NCBI GenBank assembly: GCA_022813625.1
Contig: JAKLMB010000001.1
Span: 1,116,001 to 1,180,000, forward strand
Origin: Aaosphaeria pasadenensis
Lineage: Eukaryota; Ascomycota; Dothideomycetes; Pleosporales
DNA length: 64,000 bases
Reading direction: 5' to 3'
The notes beneath the pieces are model-generated. The model was given only the letters and a program-made list of their open reading frames with translations. It was not told where the DNA came from and made no database searches. Positions 23,503 through 32,785 of this stretch are shown here, one piece after another (within the stretch, counting starts at the first letter, position 1; each line of letters opens with the position of its first letter). A program made the position numbers and the translations under genes.

Positions 23503-24402
23503 TCACATGGCCGAAGTTGTCGGATCGATGGTCCTTGAAACACCAAACATGGTCCTCCATAGCCTGACTTCATAAATTGGAAAATTGGACACCAGGTGAT
23601 TTCCTACGCAAACTTCGACTGCCTCGGAGGGGCTCCGACCCGTTTCGTCATTCTGCATATTCGGGAAAGTGAACATCCAACGCCGACACAAGCTGCCTTC
23701 CATTGTGTGTTTGGGAATCAGGTTCACGCACGTTGGCCGAACCTTGAGGTAGACCTGATGTACGAGTAACTCCAAAGCATCTATTGATGTTTTCACTTGT
23801 CCGATTAAGTGTTTTGCCAGCTTCACCTGCTCTTGGAGGGCGCGAGAACATTCAGAGAGGGCCTCAAAATCAGTCATCTTCTTTCCCTGGCGCGCTTCTT
23901 TGAACATCTCGTGTGCCAAGTGGCCTATGCTGTACCAATTTGAAAAGAACTCCTGGTTCCGACGCTCTGTGCCTGTCTCGAATACTGATGCAAGCCGTGA
24001 AAAGAGGTGTGGATTGCTCGCGCGGCGTGGGTGGCGACTGGCATGAGGAATAAGGTGATATCGGAAGCCAATACTTCGGTATCGGCGCTCATAATGATCA
24101 AGTTTGCGGAGAAGGTAGATACCATCGTAAGAGCAGTTGTCTAGGCAGTCTTGTAGGTATGCTATGATCTGGGAGTGCTCTGGTGCGGAATCCGGTGGTA
24201 GATACTGTGTCGGGCGAGATGGATGGGCGTCAAGCCAGGTAGCCACGGATGCGATGTGCGCGAAAGCCATAGATTTAATCTCTATTCCCTGCTCGAATTC
24301 ACTTGTGTTGTCTGGCTGTTGGCGGCCAGATCGATGTGCTTCCGGTTGTTGTATCATCGCGCAGAAAGGCTGAGACGGACTGTGTTGTTGTGTCTGCCCC
24401 AT
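23503..24402 (-). CDS. Unknown helical protein, downstream member of a tandem pair
   Basis: Intronless frame of 299 residues starting at the ATG at 24402 (MGQTQQHS). No known domain was recognised. The first 60 residues are polar and Gln-rich; about 60-215 is predicted helical and charged, with KLDHYERRYRSIGFRYHL and RRNQEFFSNWYSIGHLAHEM as landmarks. The last 70 residues are less ordered and contain two Cys. A tandem gene 340 bp upstream on the same strand has the comparable landmarks EDRYREIGGKYF and RKRQFF, so the two appear to be diverged paralogues. The function is unknown. Confidence 0.6.
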   Translation of the reverse strand: MGQTQQHSPSQPFCAMIQQPEAHRSGRQQPDNTSEFEQGIEIKSMAFAHIASVATWLDAHPSRPTQYLPPDSAPEHSQIIAYLQDCLDNCSYDGIYLLRKLDHYERRYRSIGFRYHLIPHASRHPRRASNPHLFSRLASVFETGTERRNQEFFSNWYSIGHLAHEMFKEARQGKKMTDFEALSECSRALQEQVKLAKHLIGQVKTSIDALELLVHQVYLKVRPTCVNLIPKHTMEGSLCRRWMFTFPNMQNDETGRSPSEAVEVCVGNHLVSNFPIYEVRLWRTMFGVSRTIDPTTSAM

Positions 24403-24745
24403 CAAAGAGGACGCAGTGAGTGGCTAGCACGCATGTGCTCTGTGTGTGTGAATACAAACAATTTCTTCTTTAAGGTTTCAAAGTGAAAGAAGAGCGTTAC
24501 TGGTGCCCATGTCTCGCCATTAATGATCTTCACGCGCGGAATCGGTCTACAGACATCACTGGCAGCTCACCAGAGAGACATCAGGCATCAATCAGCCTCC
24601 ACAACTGGTTCACTCGGACCACGCTTCATGATAAAGTAAAAAAGTGCAGTTAACGCGCGCAAACACGTTGGAAAGCTTATCCTCATAACACTAAGCTACA
24701 GTTCTGCATTTCGCGCACACAACACGCTTGTTGCCACCGCCAGAC

Positions 24746-25543
24746 TCACCTACACTCAGTCTCGGACTCGGACTCACGCCTTCGCCGCGCTGGGATTAGG
24801 CTTAAGCAACTTGTCTGGAACGTATCACACCAGCCCGCACTCACCCGAAGAGCCTCCTGAATTATCTGAGATTCCGACTTCTTTGCTTGAAGTGCTAATT
24901 GGGTCTCTGGGAGAGTGTTGAGCCAAGTCCAGAGATCGTCGTCGCGGTCATTCTCCTGTAGGACCTCTGCTTCATCGAGTATACAGTTCGCGTTGCGGGT
25001 AAATCTCTCTGCGGTATCGACGCTTGCATCGAGAGACCACAAGCCTCTCCAGACGCATTTACAAAGTGCCCAGGCGTCCAAACATTCCTCACGCGAGGCT
25101 TCTGCTCGTACTTTGAGCGGCTTGCTATTGTCGAATAGCAGTTCAGTGGCTCTTTGGATGGAAACCTCCAGATCATTCTACGGCTGGAAAAATTGGCGCT
25201 TCCGTAGTGGCTCAGTACCATGAAACGCCCTTATAATGGTGAAGTATGTTCCTTCGTCGAGATCAGGATGACAGTGACTGTACCAGCCAATATTGAAGTA
25301 TTTCCCTCCAATCTCACGATATCTGTCTTCGCATAGAAGGAGCTGCTGTGTAAGACTAGCGATTGATTCCCAGACAGCTATTTCTAAGCTGCGATATTGG
25401 TAATTCAGATCCTGTACTCTGCGCAGCTCTTCTCTCATTTGGACCACTTCGCCGCGAATCTGTTCGATGTCTATACAAGAAAATATCAGTGTATTGCACA
25501 ACGGCGAGGTACTACTTGCAGACTCACTCTTCGCTTGTGTCAT
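24746..25543 (-). pseudogene. Unknown helical protein with an in-frame TAG; likely broken paralogue of the gene at 23503
   Basis: Starts at the ATG at 25543 (MTQAK). A GTGAGT...TATAG intron at 25527-25471 is 57 nt, a multiple of three, so retention keeps the frame. The frame then runs to a single TAG at 25178-25180, directly after RKRQFFQP, and is open again in the same frame for 143 further codons to 24746 (NDLEVSIQRATELL...ESETECR). Aligned with the downstream gene (RRNQEFFSNWYS), the TAG falls on a tryptophan. A TGG-to-TAG change is therefore the simplest explanation. No GT-AG intron that removes the TAG and preserves the frame was found. It could be a recent pseudogene, a truncated 102-residue protein, a stop that is read through, or a base error. 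Confidence 0.5.
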
Positions 25544-27081
25544 GTTGGAAGACACGTATATTGGGATTCCACGGTGAAGCGAAAGTGGTGTATTCGGCCA
25601 GGAGCGTCAGGGACAGTGTTTGATATTTAGTATACCGATAGCGAATGCTCGGATAAGAATGTGATGCAGTTATGAGTAGCGATGAATATGATAAAGTGTT
25701 GGTAATTTGTCTGTGTCTATGGAACGGGCGTAGAAGCAAGTTTGTTAAACATGTGGTTGTCACAACCCAGAGGGTGGTACTTACCCTGGGGTCGCCAACG
25801 ACAAGGCATAGCATGCAGGAGCGGTAAAGTCACAAGAAACTTGGACATGCAAGGCTCTTTCTGGAAAGTGACTTGGAAAGCTAGGCTTATCGTAACAGCG
25901 ATTTGACAGTCCGTATCGTCGTCTGCGTTTTTCTGCTGTGCTGAGTGTAGATACTGTAGCCGACTGTCAAAGGCGTAGATATCGCAAAACGTTCATGCGT
26001 TATTCGCAAACAAGTGATACCTCCCAAACAAAATACCTCCACAGGGCATTAGCTACCATTGCAGACGAGTGTGATCTTGTGTAATGCAACCTCAGAGATG
26101 CATGTGCATCATAAGGAACCTCTTGCTTTCCGCTGAAGTTACATCGGCATTCCCTCGGCTCTCGATGAATGAACGTATGTGTGCACCTGTCAGTTCAACT
26201 TGCCACCCAGAGAAGGCCTTACGCGCACCGTTTCATCACAGGATCTAGTCGATCAGAGCCAAGATATGCGAAGCCCTCAAATGAGATAAAGGATTCAGAA
26301 GTTGGCTTGGAAAGAAAGTGGAAGCTTTAAGGATTCCATGGCTGCAGATCAAGCCTGTGACCAGATATATGAAGATGCTGCGCGTGAAGTCGGACAAGCC
26401 CGGCCTGCCTAAAGGAGGAGTGCCGCGAAGCCTTGAACGCTGATGGCTTTCAGTCAGTGATTCCTCTCTGATGATTTATTCACTTTAAGGGTAATTACTC
26501 TTTCCGCGAATTCTGGAATTTCATAAGCTCTTTTGTTTGAACGTTCCTCAGCTTTCATGCAGATTTGACAACTTACTTTTTCTTTGTAAGAAGCAATCCT
26601 TAACTAGACTTTAATCGATTGTAGCATACCTAAACATATGAATCCGAAGGGACCAAGAGGGAAGAGCATATAGTAGTTGTACCACGAGAATGATGCGCGT
26701 GGCTCAGGAACAGGCTGTAAAATCTGGGGTTGCCGTGGACCGACTGGTTTTGGTGGTGAGTGCGTGGGCGACGTGATTGGCTGCGTTCCTTGTATGACCT
26801 CAAGCCACCAGCACCCCCCTTGGTGATCCATTTCAAGGCCATCAAGTTGAGATTGTGACATCAGGTCAACCCTAGAAAGTAACATGGGACCCGCATATAT
26901 TTATCCCTCATGGTCTTCAATTTCCATGGTTCTGTTCTACGCTTCCAAACTTCATCGCTGCTGTGAAACCCACCACTGTTTACAGTCCAAGTCGTGGTGG
27001 TATAGCATTTTGAACATATTATTTCCCCCTTTTGGCTATTCTTGTACATATTTCAACTTCTTTCACAAGCATTTCGTCGCC
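25544..27081. other. Intergenic, no gene recognised
   Basis: About 1.5 kb between divergent genes: the broken unknown gene and the GH64 gene. The frame that reads into GH64 from 26884 has an earlier ATG but lacks family similarity there. A TATA-like TATATTTA lies at about 26896-26903. Nothing else was recognised. Confidence 0.5.
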
Positions 27082-28368
27082 ATGAAGAGCTTCGTTCGCA
27101 GTTTCATCGCCAAGCATAGACCAGAGGGTCGTCGTGGGTCCTCCGGAAAGGCGCCGCCGGTAAAGGCCGCTGCCAACATTTCCAACAAACCAGATCCACC
27201 AACTGATACCATCATCAATTCTAACATGGCTGGCGAGCAGCAGGTTTTGGCAGATGGCAACCTCGCAATTGCTCTTCAGAATAAGACTTCTTCTAGCAAC
27301 GTTTTTGCATACATCACAGGCCTAGCTTTGCAGAATAATAACCGACCCATTTTTATCCAAAGTGATGGGCGAACGGTGTATTCTCCGACGTCACCGGATA
27401 GACCACTTGTCGAGCTCAGTCAGGACGTTGCCATTCCATTGGGACCACCTGGAAACACCGTCAATGTCGTTATCCCAAAGATTGCTGGAGGCCGGATTTG
27501 GTTTTCAGTTGATGCTCGACTGAAATTCCTTGTCAACCCTGGACCAGCAATTGTGGAGCCGTCTGTCACAAACACGAGCGACCCGAACATCAATGTATCA
27601 TGGACGTTCTGCGAGTTTACCTACAACGATGCGCAACTCTTTGCCAACATATCCTATGTCGACTTTGTCAGCGTACCCATTGCCATTTCTCTGACCAACA
27701 CTTCGGGGAACACACAAAAGGTTCCCGGCATGCCGGCCAGCGGATTCAACACTATTGTGAATGAACTAAGGGCACAGTCTGGCCGAGATGGCAGACCATG
27801 GGACAAGCTCATATATTCCCATAATGGAAAGCCACTTCGAGCTCTCAGTCCCAATAACCTGCTAGTCGGCAACGCGAATGCGTGGGACGGCTACTGGGAT
27901 TCGTATGTCCAGCAAGCTTGGTCGAAATTCAGAAACGAGGACATGATTGTGAACACGCAGGCTGCTGCTGGCAATCTGAGGGGTCGTGTGAATGGAAACG
28001 AACTGTCTCTTGGCGAAGCCGGCACTTTTGGCCCACCTTCAGCACGCGACATATTCTCCTGCTCCACGGGGCCTTTCCAGACTGGTTCGAATCAAGCTAG
28101 AAATGCAGTAATCCCTAGACTGGCGGCGGCCTTCAATAGGAGCACACTCCTCGACACCAATCAATTCCCTAATGGGAGCCGCCCTGAGAACTATTACAAG
28201 AACGCGACTACCAACCACTATTCTCGAATTGTACATGCCGCGCAGATAGACAAGAGAGGTTATGCATTTCCATACGATGATGTTGTTCCTGATGGTGGAA
28301 GCGATGTCGCAGGAACCCTCTTTGATGGAAGTCCTAGACTATTTACTGTTGCCGTGGGTGGAGGCTAG
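27082..28368 (+). CDS. Glycoside hydrolase family 64 beta-1,3-glucanase, no signal peptide
   Basis: Intronless, 428 residues, with the start taken at the ATG at 27082 (MKSFVRSFIAKHRP). An upstream in-frame ATG at 26884 would add 66 residues without family character. GH64 enzymes release laminaripentaose from beta-1,3-glucan. The catalytic pair is visible as Glu178 in WTFCEFTYND and Asp194 in ISYVDFVSVP. Their spacing of 16 equals that of the characterised Streptomyces enzyme (Glu154/Asp170, from memory). The C-terminal half (GYWDSYVQQAW, FSCSTGPF, PYDDVVPDGG) is typical. The basic N-terminus (residues 1-30) is not a secretion signal, so the enzyme is cytosolic or leaves by an unconventional route. 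A role in remodelling endogenous cell-wall glucan is inference. Confidence 0.88.
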   Translation: MKSFVRSFIAKHRPEGRRGSSGKAPPVKAAANISNKPDPPTDTIINSNMAGEQQVLADGNLAIALQNKTSSSNVFAYITGLALQNNNRPIFIQSDGRTVYSPTSPDRPLVELSQDVAIPLGPPGNTVNVVIPKIAGGRIWFSVDARLKFLVNPGPAIVEPSVTNTSDPNINVSWTFCEFTYNDAQLFANISYVDFVSVPIAISLTNTSGNTQKVPGMPASGFNTIVNELRAQSGRDGRPWDKLIYSHNGKPLRALSPNNLLVGNANAWDGYWDSYVQQAWSKFRNEDMIVNTQAAAGNLRGRVNGNELSLGEAGTFGPPSARDIFSCSTGPFQTGSNQARNAVIPRLAAAFNRSTLLDTNQFPNGSRPENYYKNATTNHYSRIVHAAQIDKRGYAFPYDDVVPDGGSDVAGTLFDGSPRLFTVAVGGG

Positions 28369-29010
28369 GTTTGCTTTCATGTCGGATGAGTCCCAGACTT
28401 ATGTACATACTTGCGCATGGCTTTCTTTGACATATTTACATACTGCTCTTCTTATTATATCGTACTTATTTGAATCCTAGATAAATATTCATCTTGTATC
28501 TGGTACTACATCCTCACGACTTGATGAAGCTATCAATTGATGTGGCACCAAGGTGTAGCTTGAAGACGATACTTAGATGATCTCGTCCTCACTGGACCCT
28601 GTCCTCAATGAATCGAAAACGCACCATTGAGGTTCATCAACCTTCCAAAGGAGGAATTGCGTTACAATGTTCTTTAAAATGAAAACTGAAAAAGGATGTC
28701 ATCATTCGTTATACGTAGTTATAAAGGAATTCCAGTTATGTATGCCGCCCAGACTTGAACGAGACGATGAGCATAAGTCGTTATACGCGACAAAGACACT
28801 AAGTACCAGTACCAAAATGAAATAACAAAAGGACAAAAGACAACGTTAGCCAGTCTCAATCTGGCGACTTTCAATCTGGAAAGGAGAATATAGTAGACAG
28901 ATAACAAGCACCTGAAGAAGGGGAAGATAGACAGAGTTAGGGACAGGAAGTGTCGATCGTCGAAGGGTAAATCCCACGTATGGTAGCGCGTGTGGCCAAA
29001 TTCGAAACAA
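28369..29010. other. Intergenic between convergent GH64 and DUF6590-like genes
   Basis: 642 bp of 3' flanking sequence from both neighbours. The minus-strand frame at 28719-29051 overlaps the end of the DUF6590-like gene in another frame and is not called. Confidence 0.5.
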
Positions 29011-30425
29011 TCAGGAGAGTGGACCTTGTTCTTCTCGCCACCAGGCGACAAGATTCTGCATGTCCTCTGGCTGGACCATACCTAAGTCCTTGACTTTGAC
29101 ATTCAGTTGAATGGGGTGGTATATTCCGAATCTGAGACGGGACGTTTCGGTTAGTGCAGGCTCCCCATCCTTCATTATCACTCCAATGGTCTTGTCCACT
29201 CTTTCCCCCGGCAGCCGTAACGCGGTATTGCCAACCGAATATGCAATTGCATGCTCATATGGATCAACGCCCCTTTTGGTAGTTGCACGGCCTTCATAGG
29301 TGAACACTGGACTATTGCATTTGCAAATTCATTAGTAACATGACATTGTTTGCTGCCGGGGCAAAACTCACCACGCATAGCAATGACCATTACGGCGAGG
29401 AGCTCGCACAACGATGAAGCGCCTAATCTGCGTATACACCTGCTCGCCAAATTTCACATATGACACACAGTCATTGTAGGATGTTGCCGTGGAGCCGTAT
29501 GCCTCCGTAAATAAGGTAGCGAACATCTGGGACGGTTAATCGTAAATTTGAGATTGTTAATATTGAGTTTGCTTACCCGGCCAACGGCAAAAAACCTTGG
29601 ATCTTGAATTTTATATTCTTCGGTCGCATCAGATCATATTCGTCGTATGATACTGCAAGCACTTACCTGGATCGAGAGTGCTGGTCGTAGAAAAGTAACC
29701 CTCGATTTCCATTCCTACTCCACGACCTGAACTATCTAAACTTGAAATTAGCGATGAGCAACATGCCTAATCTTACATAGACAAATGTAATATAAATCGC
29801 ACTTTTGGGCGGAATGGGTATCTTACGGTTCGGTGGCACTGGGGCTGTTGGCTGATTCTGCCACCCATGCTGTGGCGCCGAATTTTGAGAAGTGGTTCTC
29901 TGGAAGTCTTGCATTTGACTATTTTGAGTTTGTGGACGATAATCATGGTTTCTGTCATAGGGAACAGGAGTTGCAATGGTTTGCTGAGAAGGTTGTGTGG
30001 CAGGAGGGTGGGTTATGTATGAATTCTGCGTTCCTCCATGGCCCTCATATGTAGGAGAGCTCGGTAGATACCCATGGTAGCTGGTGTTGGTTCTAGGAGT
30101 CTCTCTAGTTTCATGAGGTTCAGTGTCCCCTTGAGCGTACCCTGAGTTGGGCCAAGGAAATTGTTGTTGCTGTCTTTGTTGCGGATATGGGTGGGGGGAG
30201 TTTATCACGGAGTCCTGGCGAACAGAACGAGAAGCTCGGCTATGAGACAATAATTAGCAACGAACGATTTACTTAGAGTGTCTGCTACTTTACTTGTCTT
30301 GAGATGGCGGATTTGTGGAACCTGTAGTAGAGCCAGCAAGATATCAGCAGAGATTCGCCGAGTGAACGACACAATAACGCACTATAGTTTGGATAGTAAT
30401 TACGAGGCCATTCATTGTTCGACAT
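29011..30425 (-). CDS. DUF6590-like protein, copy 1 of a duplicated module
   Basis: Seven exons rebuilt by hand: 30425-30383, 30321-30294, 30239-29827, 29735-29667, 29617-29577, 29526-29372 and 29311-29011. Phases match throughout and give 349 residues. The N-terminal half is disordered, Gln/Pro/Ser/Thr-rich (QQRQQQQFPW). The C-terminal half, from about residue 185, fits the fungal DUF6590 pattern: FFAVGRMFATLF, QIRRFIVVRAP, FTYEGRATTKRGVDPYEHA, then SRLRFG and NVKVKDLGMVQPEDM. The function of this domain is not established to my knowledge. The fourth intron, ending at 29736, is the least certain splice. The paralogue at 36967-38747 shares three intron positions and phases. The coiled-coil gene at 31394 is head to head with it. 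Confidence 0.78.
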
Positions 30426-31393
30426 GATCGCAGAAGAAAGGTCTTTGGTGGATCTCGCATCGTAGTACTGGAATCGGTCGACTCATATTTATGTGCCAGT
30501 GACTTGGTCGCTCGAACTTGAGGCTCTGCTGCATCTAGGTAGGTAGGTAGGTAAGGACGAATTGGATGCATGTGGCCCTAAACAGCGCAAAGGAAGTCGA
30601 TGGCTTAACATGCAAGCACTCACATGTTGAATGCAACAATAATATGTCTACAAGCCCTACATGGATATAACCAGGGTGCTGTTGCCGGCAGGTGAATGAG
30701 TTGTATGGATGGCTACCACTTCGCACTGGACGCGATTGATCGCCACCCGCCCGCCATTGCGGTCATTCGTTGTTATTGACACCCAGCCCTGATGACCAGC
30801 TTCCCGATAGACTTGAATCCCCGGAAACGACATGCTCGCCTGCAGAGTGTTGTGCTGCCGCTTTTAAAGTGGGTGAGCAAACAGCAATCCTCCTCTGCCG
30901 TTCGGGCCGACAAATGGCTTTTCAGGGCTTACTGTGTATTTTACATATTTCGGCTGACGTTTTGCTTTTGCCGAACCCCTAACTGGGGTCCGAATGTGAC
31001 GTGTAATTTTTCATACCATGCCACACAACAGACTCCAATCATGCTTTCGTCCGGGATGTCGCACAATACACAGTAGTTAAAACTAGGGACGTTGCAGTCG
31101 TGCATGCCAACCACGGATCCGACTATTCTTGTAACCAACACTTCGGAACCCCAGTGTGACAGGAGCGCGTCCATCCGCAAACACAATATGTGAAGCAGCC
31201 TTTCACTTGATTCTCCCGTTTTCTTCTTCCTTTCTGCGTTTCTACCTCTACGGATAGACTAGCTCTCGATCACTTGCAGCTACATGAAGCAAAAAGCATC
31301 CCATGTTTGATCCGTTTCGAAAGCTTCGGCATGCGGTCGTTCATAGTTGGTACGACTACACCCTATCGTATTCTATACTGACAACTCCAAGAA
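30426..31393. promoter_or_regulatory. Divergent intergenic region of module copy 1
   Basis: 968 bp between the DUF6590-like start and the coiled-coil frame. A short GTAG tandem repeat (about five units) lies at 30534-30556. The unresolved 5' exon and start codon of the coiled-coil gene should lie in the right-hand part. ATGs are seen at 31284, 31302 and 31331, but none splices cleanly into the frame. Confidence 0.45.
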
Positions 31394-32785
31394 TTGCCAT
31401 TAAGGCGTGCTGGCCCGAAGGTACATCGATCTCACACCCCCACTACCCAGGCCATTCGCACTGCCATTGAGAAACGAGCAAATGTAGCAATAGCCCCGGA
31501 CAACAATGCGCAATCTTCTTTTCAACAAAAGTCATTGAACAGCTCACGTCAGTCCTCTGTTGACAATTTCCATCTTGGTTCAAAGGCCCCCGAGGAACAT
31601 CGACATCCGCTATGGGGTCGAAGTGTCGAACTCTCAGATGCTCAAGAGGAGCTGCAAGATAGTCGCGAAGAGTTGCTCGGTGCGCGATTTTCTCTAAGAT
31701 CGCAAAGAACCAAGTTGACCCAATTAAGGCAAGAGACTGGGGGAGCTGAAGGTGGACTTTTGATGTTCGTTCGCCAAAACATCCAAGGGGGAGACTTGAA
31801 ATCTTCAGACAAATTGGACTCATTAGTCGGAGAATATAGTCTCTTACGGGATCGACTGGGAATTGCTGAGGTCAATTACGAACAAGCTGAACAGAAGTAC
31901 AACACCCTGGAATGGAATTACACACAAAAAGAAGAAAGATTTCTTCGTTTGTTAAGGGAACAAGATCAGGCGATTGGGGACCTGGCGAGTCATTCTAGGG
32001 GCGAAATCGAGGAACTGACTCGCTTCAGCCATGGCTCACTCGAACCAACGAAAACGCACCACGAATTTCAGGACCAACAAACTGGCTCAACTTCTGTATT
32101 TCGCACAGGTGTTCGTGAGTCAGATCTTGACCGACTCGATCCTGCTGCGATACTCTCAACTCAAGTCGATAATATAGAGAATGTCCATGAATCATCATGG
32201 CTGAAAGCTCTAGCTAGGATTAATTCATGGCTACTGCAAGGTATCCTTTGCTCAACTCTTCAAGAGGCTCGCATCAGAGAGCTCCTCTTGAATAAAAAAC
32301 TCAATGATCCTGATTGGCGCAATCTGGTCGTGCAGCATTGGGACCAAGACGATTTGAACAATCTCCGACCGTATCAATTGGAACTAGAGGAGTCTGAGGA
32401 GACAATCAGGGACCAACAGAAAGACACAACATTTAGCAATACTCCGCAGATTGTTCTCAATTCGAATTTGAGCTCTGCAAATCAAGTTCACACCAATCCC
32501 GATCACGCATTCACTTCGAGGAAAGAGCAACCAAACACTGATGCACACTCGAGAATTCCATTTATCTATAATGGGCATATTTCAACTTCATCGGAGCAAT
32601 CATCACAGACAGGATACAAAAACAGTTACCAATGCGTAAACCAAGCCATGCCAGAACCAGAATCTCCAGAAGAGAACGAGCCCAGAACGACTTATACTGA
32701 GAATATATGTCGAACAGATACTCCACTCACTAGCTTGAATCTAAGGAGCGATTATCCACAAGTCCATGGTGTTTACTCGTGTTGA
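31394..32785 (+). CDS. Coiled-coil/disordered protein, copy 1 of a duplicated module (5' end unresolved)
   Basis: An open frame of 463 codons whose left edge at 31394 is not an ATG: a TGA stands at 31379-31381 in frame, and the first internal ATG comes only after about 120 codons. An upstream exon is therefore likely. Residues about 75-205 are a charged coiled coil (SDAQEELQDSREELLGAR to NYTQKEERFLRLLREQD). Residues about 270-330 form a Trp-containing block (WLKALARINSWLLQGILCS, DWRNLVVQHWDQDD). The remainder is Ser/Thr/Asn/Pro-rich and disordered. The gene at 40299 shares both blocks, so the two are paralogues, each head to head with a DUF6590-like gene. I know of no named family. A role as binding partner of the neighbouring product is inference. 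Confidence 0.65.
   Translation: MPLRRAGPKVHRSHTPTTQAIRTAIEKRANVAIAPDNNAQSSFQQKSLNSSRQSSVDNFHLGSKAPEEHRHPLWGRSVELSDAQEELQDSREELLGARFSLRSQRTKLTQLRQETGGAEGGLLMFVRQNIQGGDLKSSDKLDSLVGEYSLLRDRLGIAEVNYEQAEQKYNTLEWNYTQKEERFLRLLREQDQAIGDLASHSRGEIEELTRFSHGSLEPTKTHHEFQDQQTGSTSVFRTGVRESDLDRLDPAAILSTQVDNIENVHESSWLKALARINSWLLQGILCSTLQEARIRELLLNKKLNDPDWRNLVVQHWDQDDLNNLRPYQLELEESEETIRDQQKDTTFSNTPQIVLNSNLSSANQVHTNPDHAFTSRKEQPNTDAHSRIPFIYNGHISTSSEQSSQTGYKNSYQCVNQAMPEPESPEENEPRTTYTENICRTDTPLTSLNLRSDYPQVHGVYSC

Noticed and set aside
28719..29051. Minus-strand frame of 110 codons
   Set aside because: Overlaps the last exon of the DUF6590-like gene in another frame and lies mostly in its 3' region.
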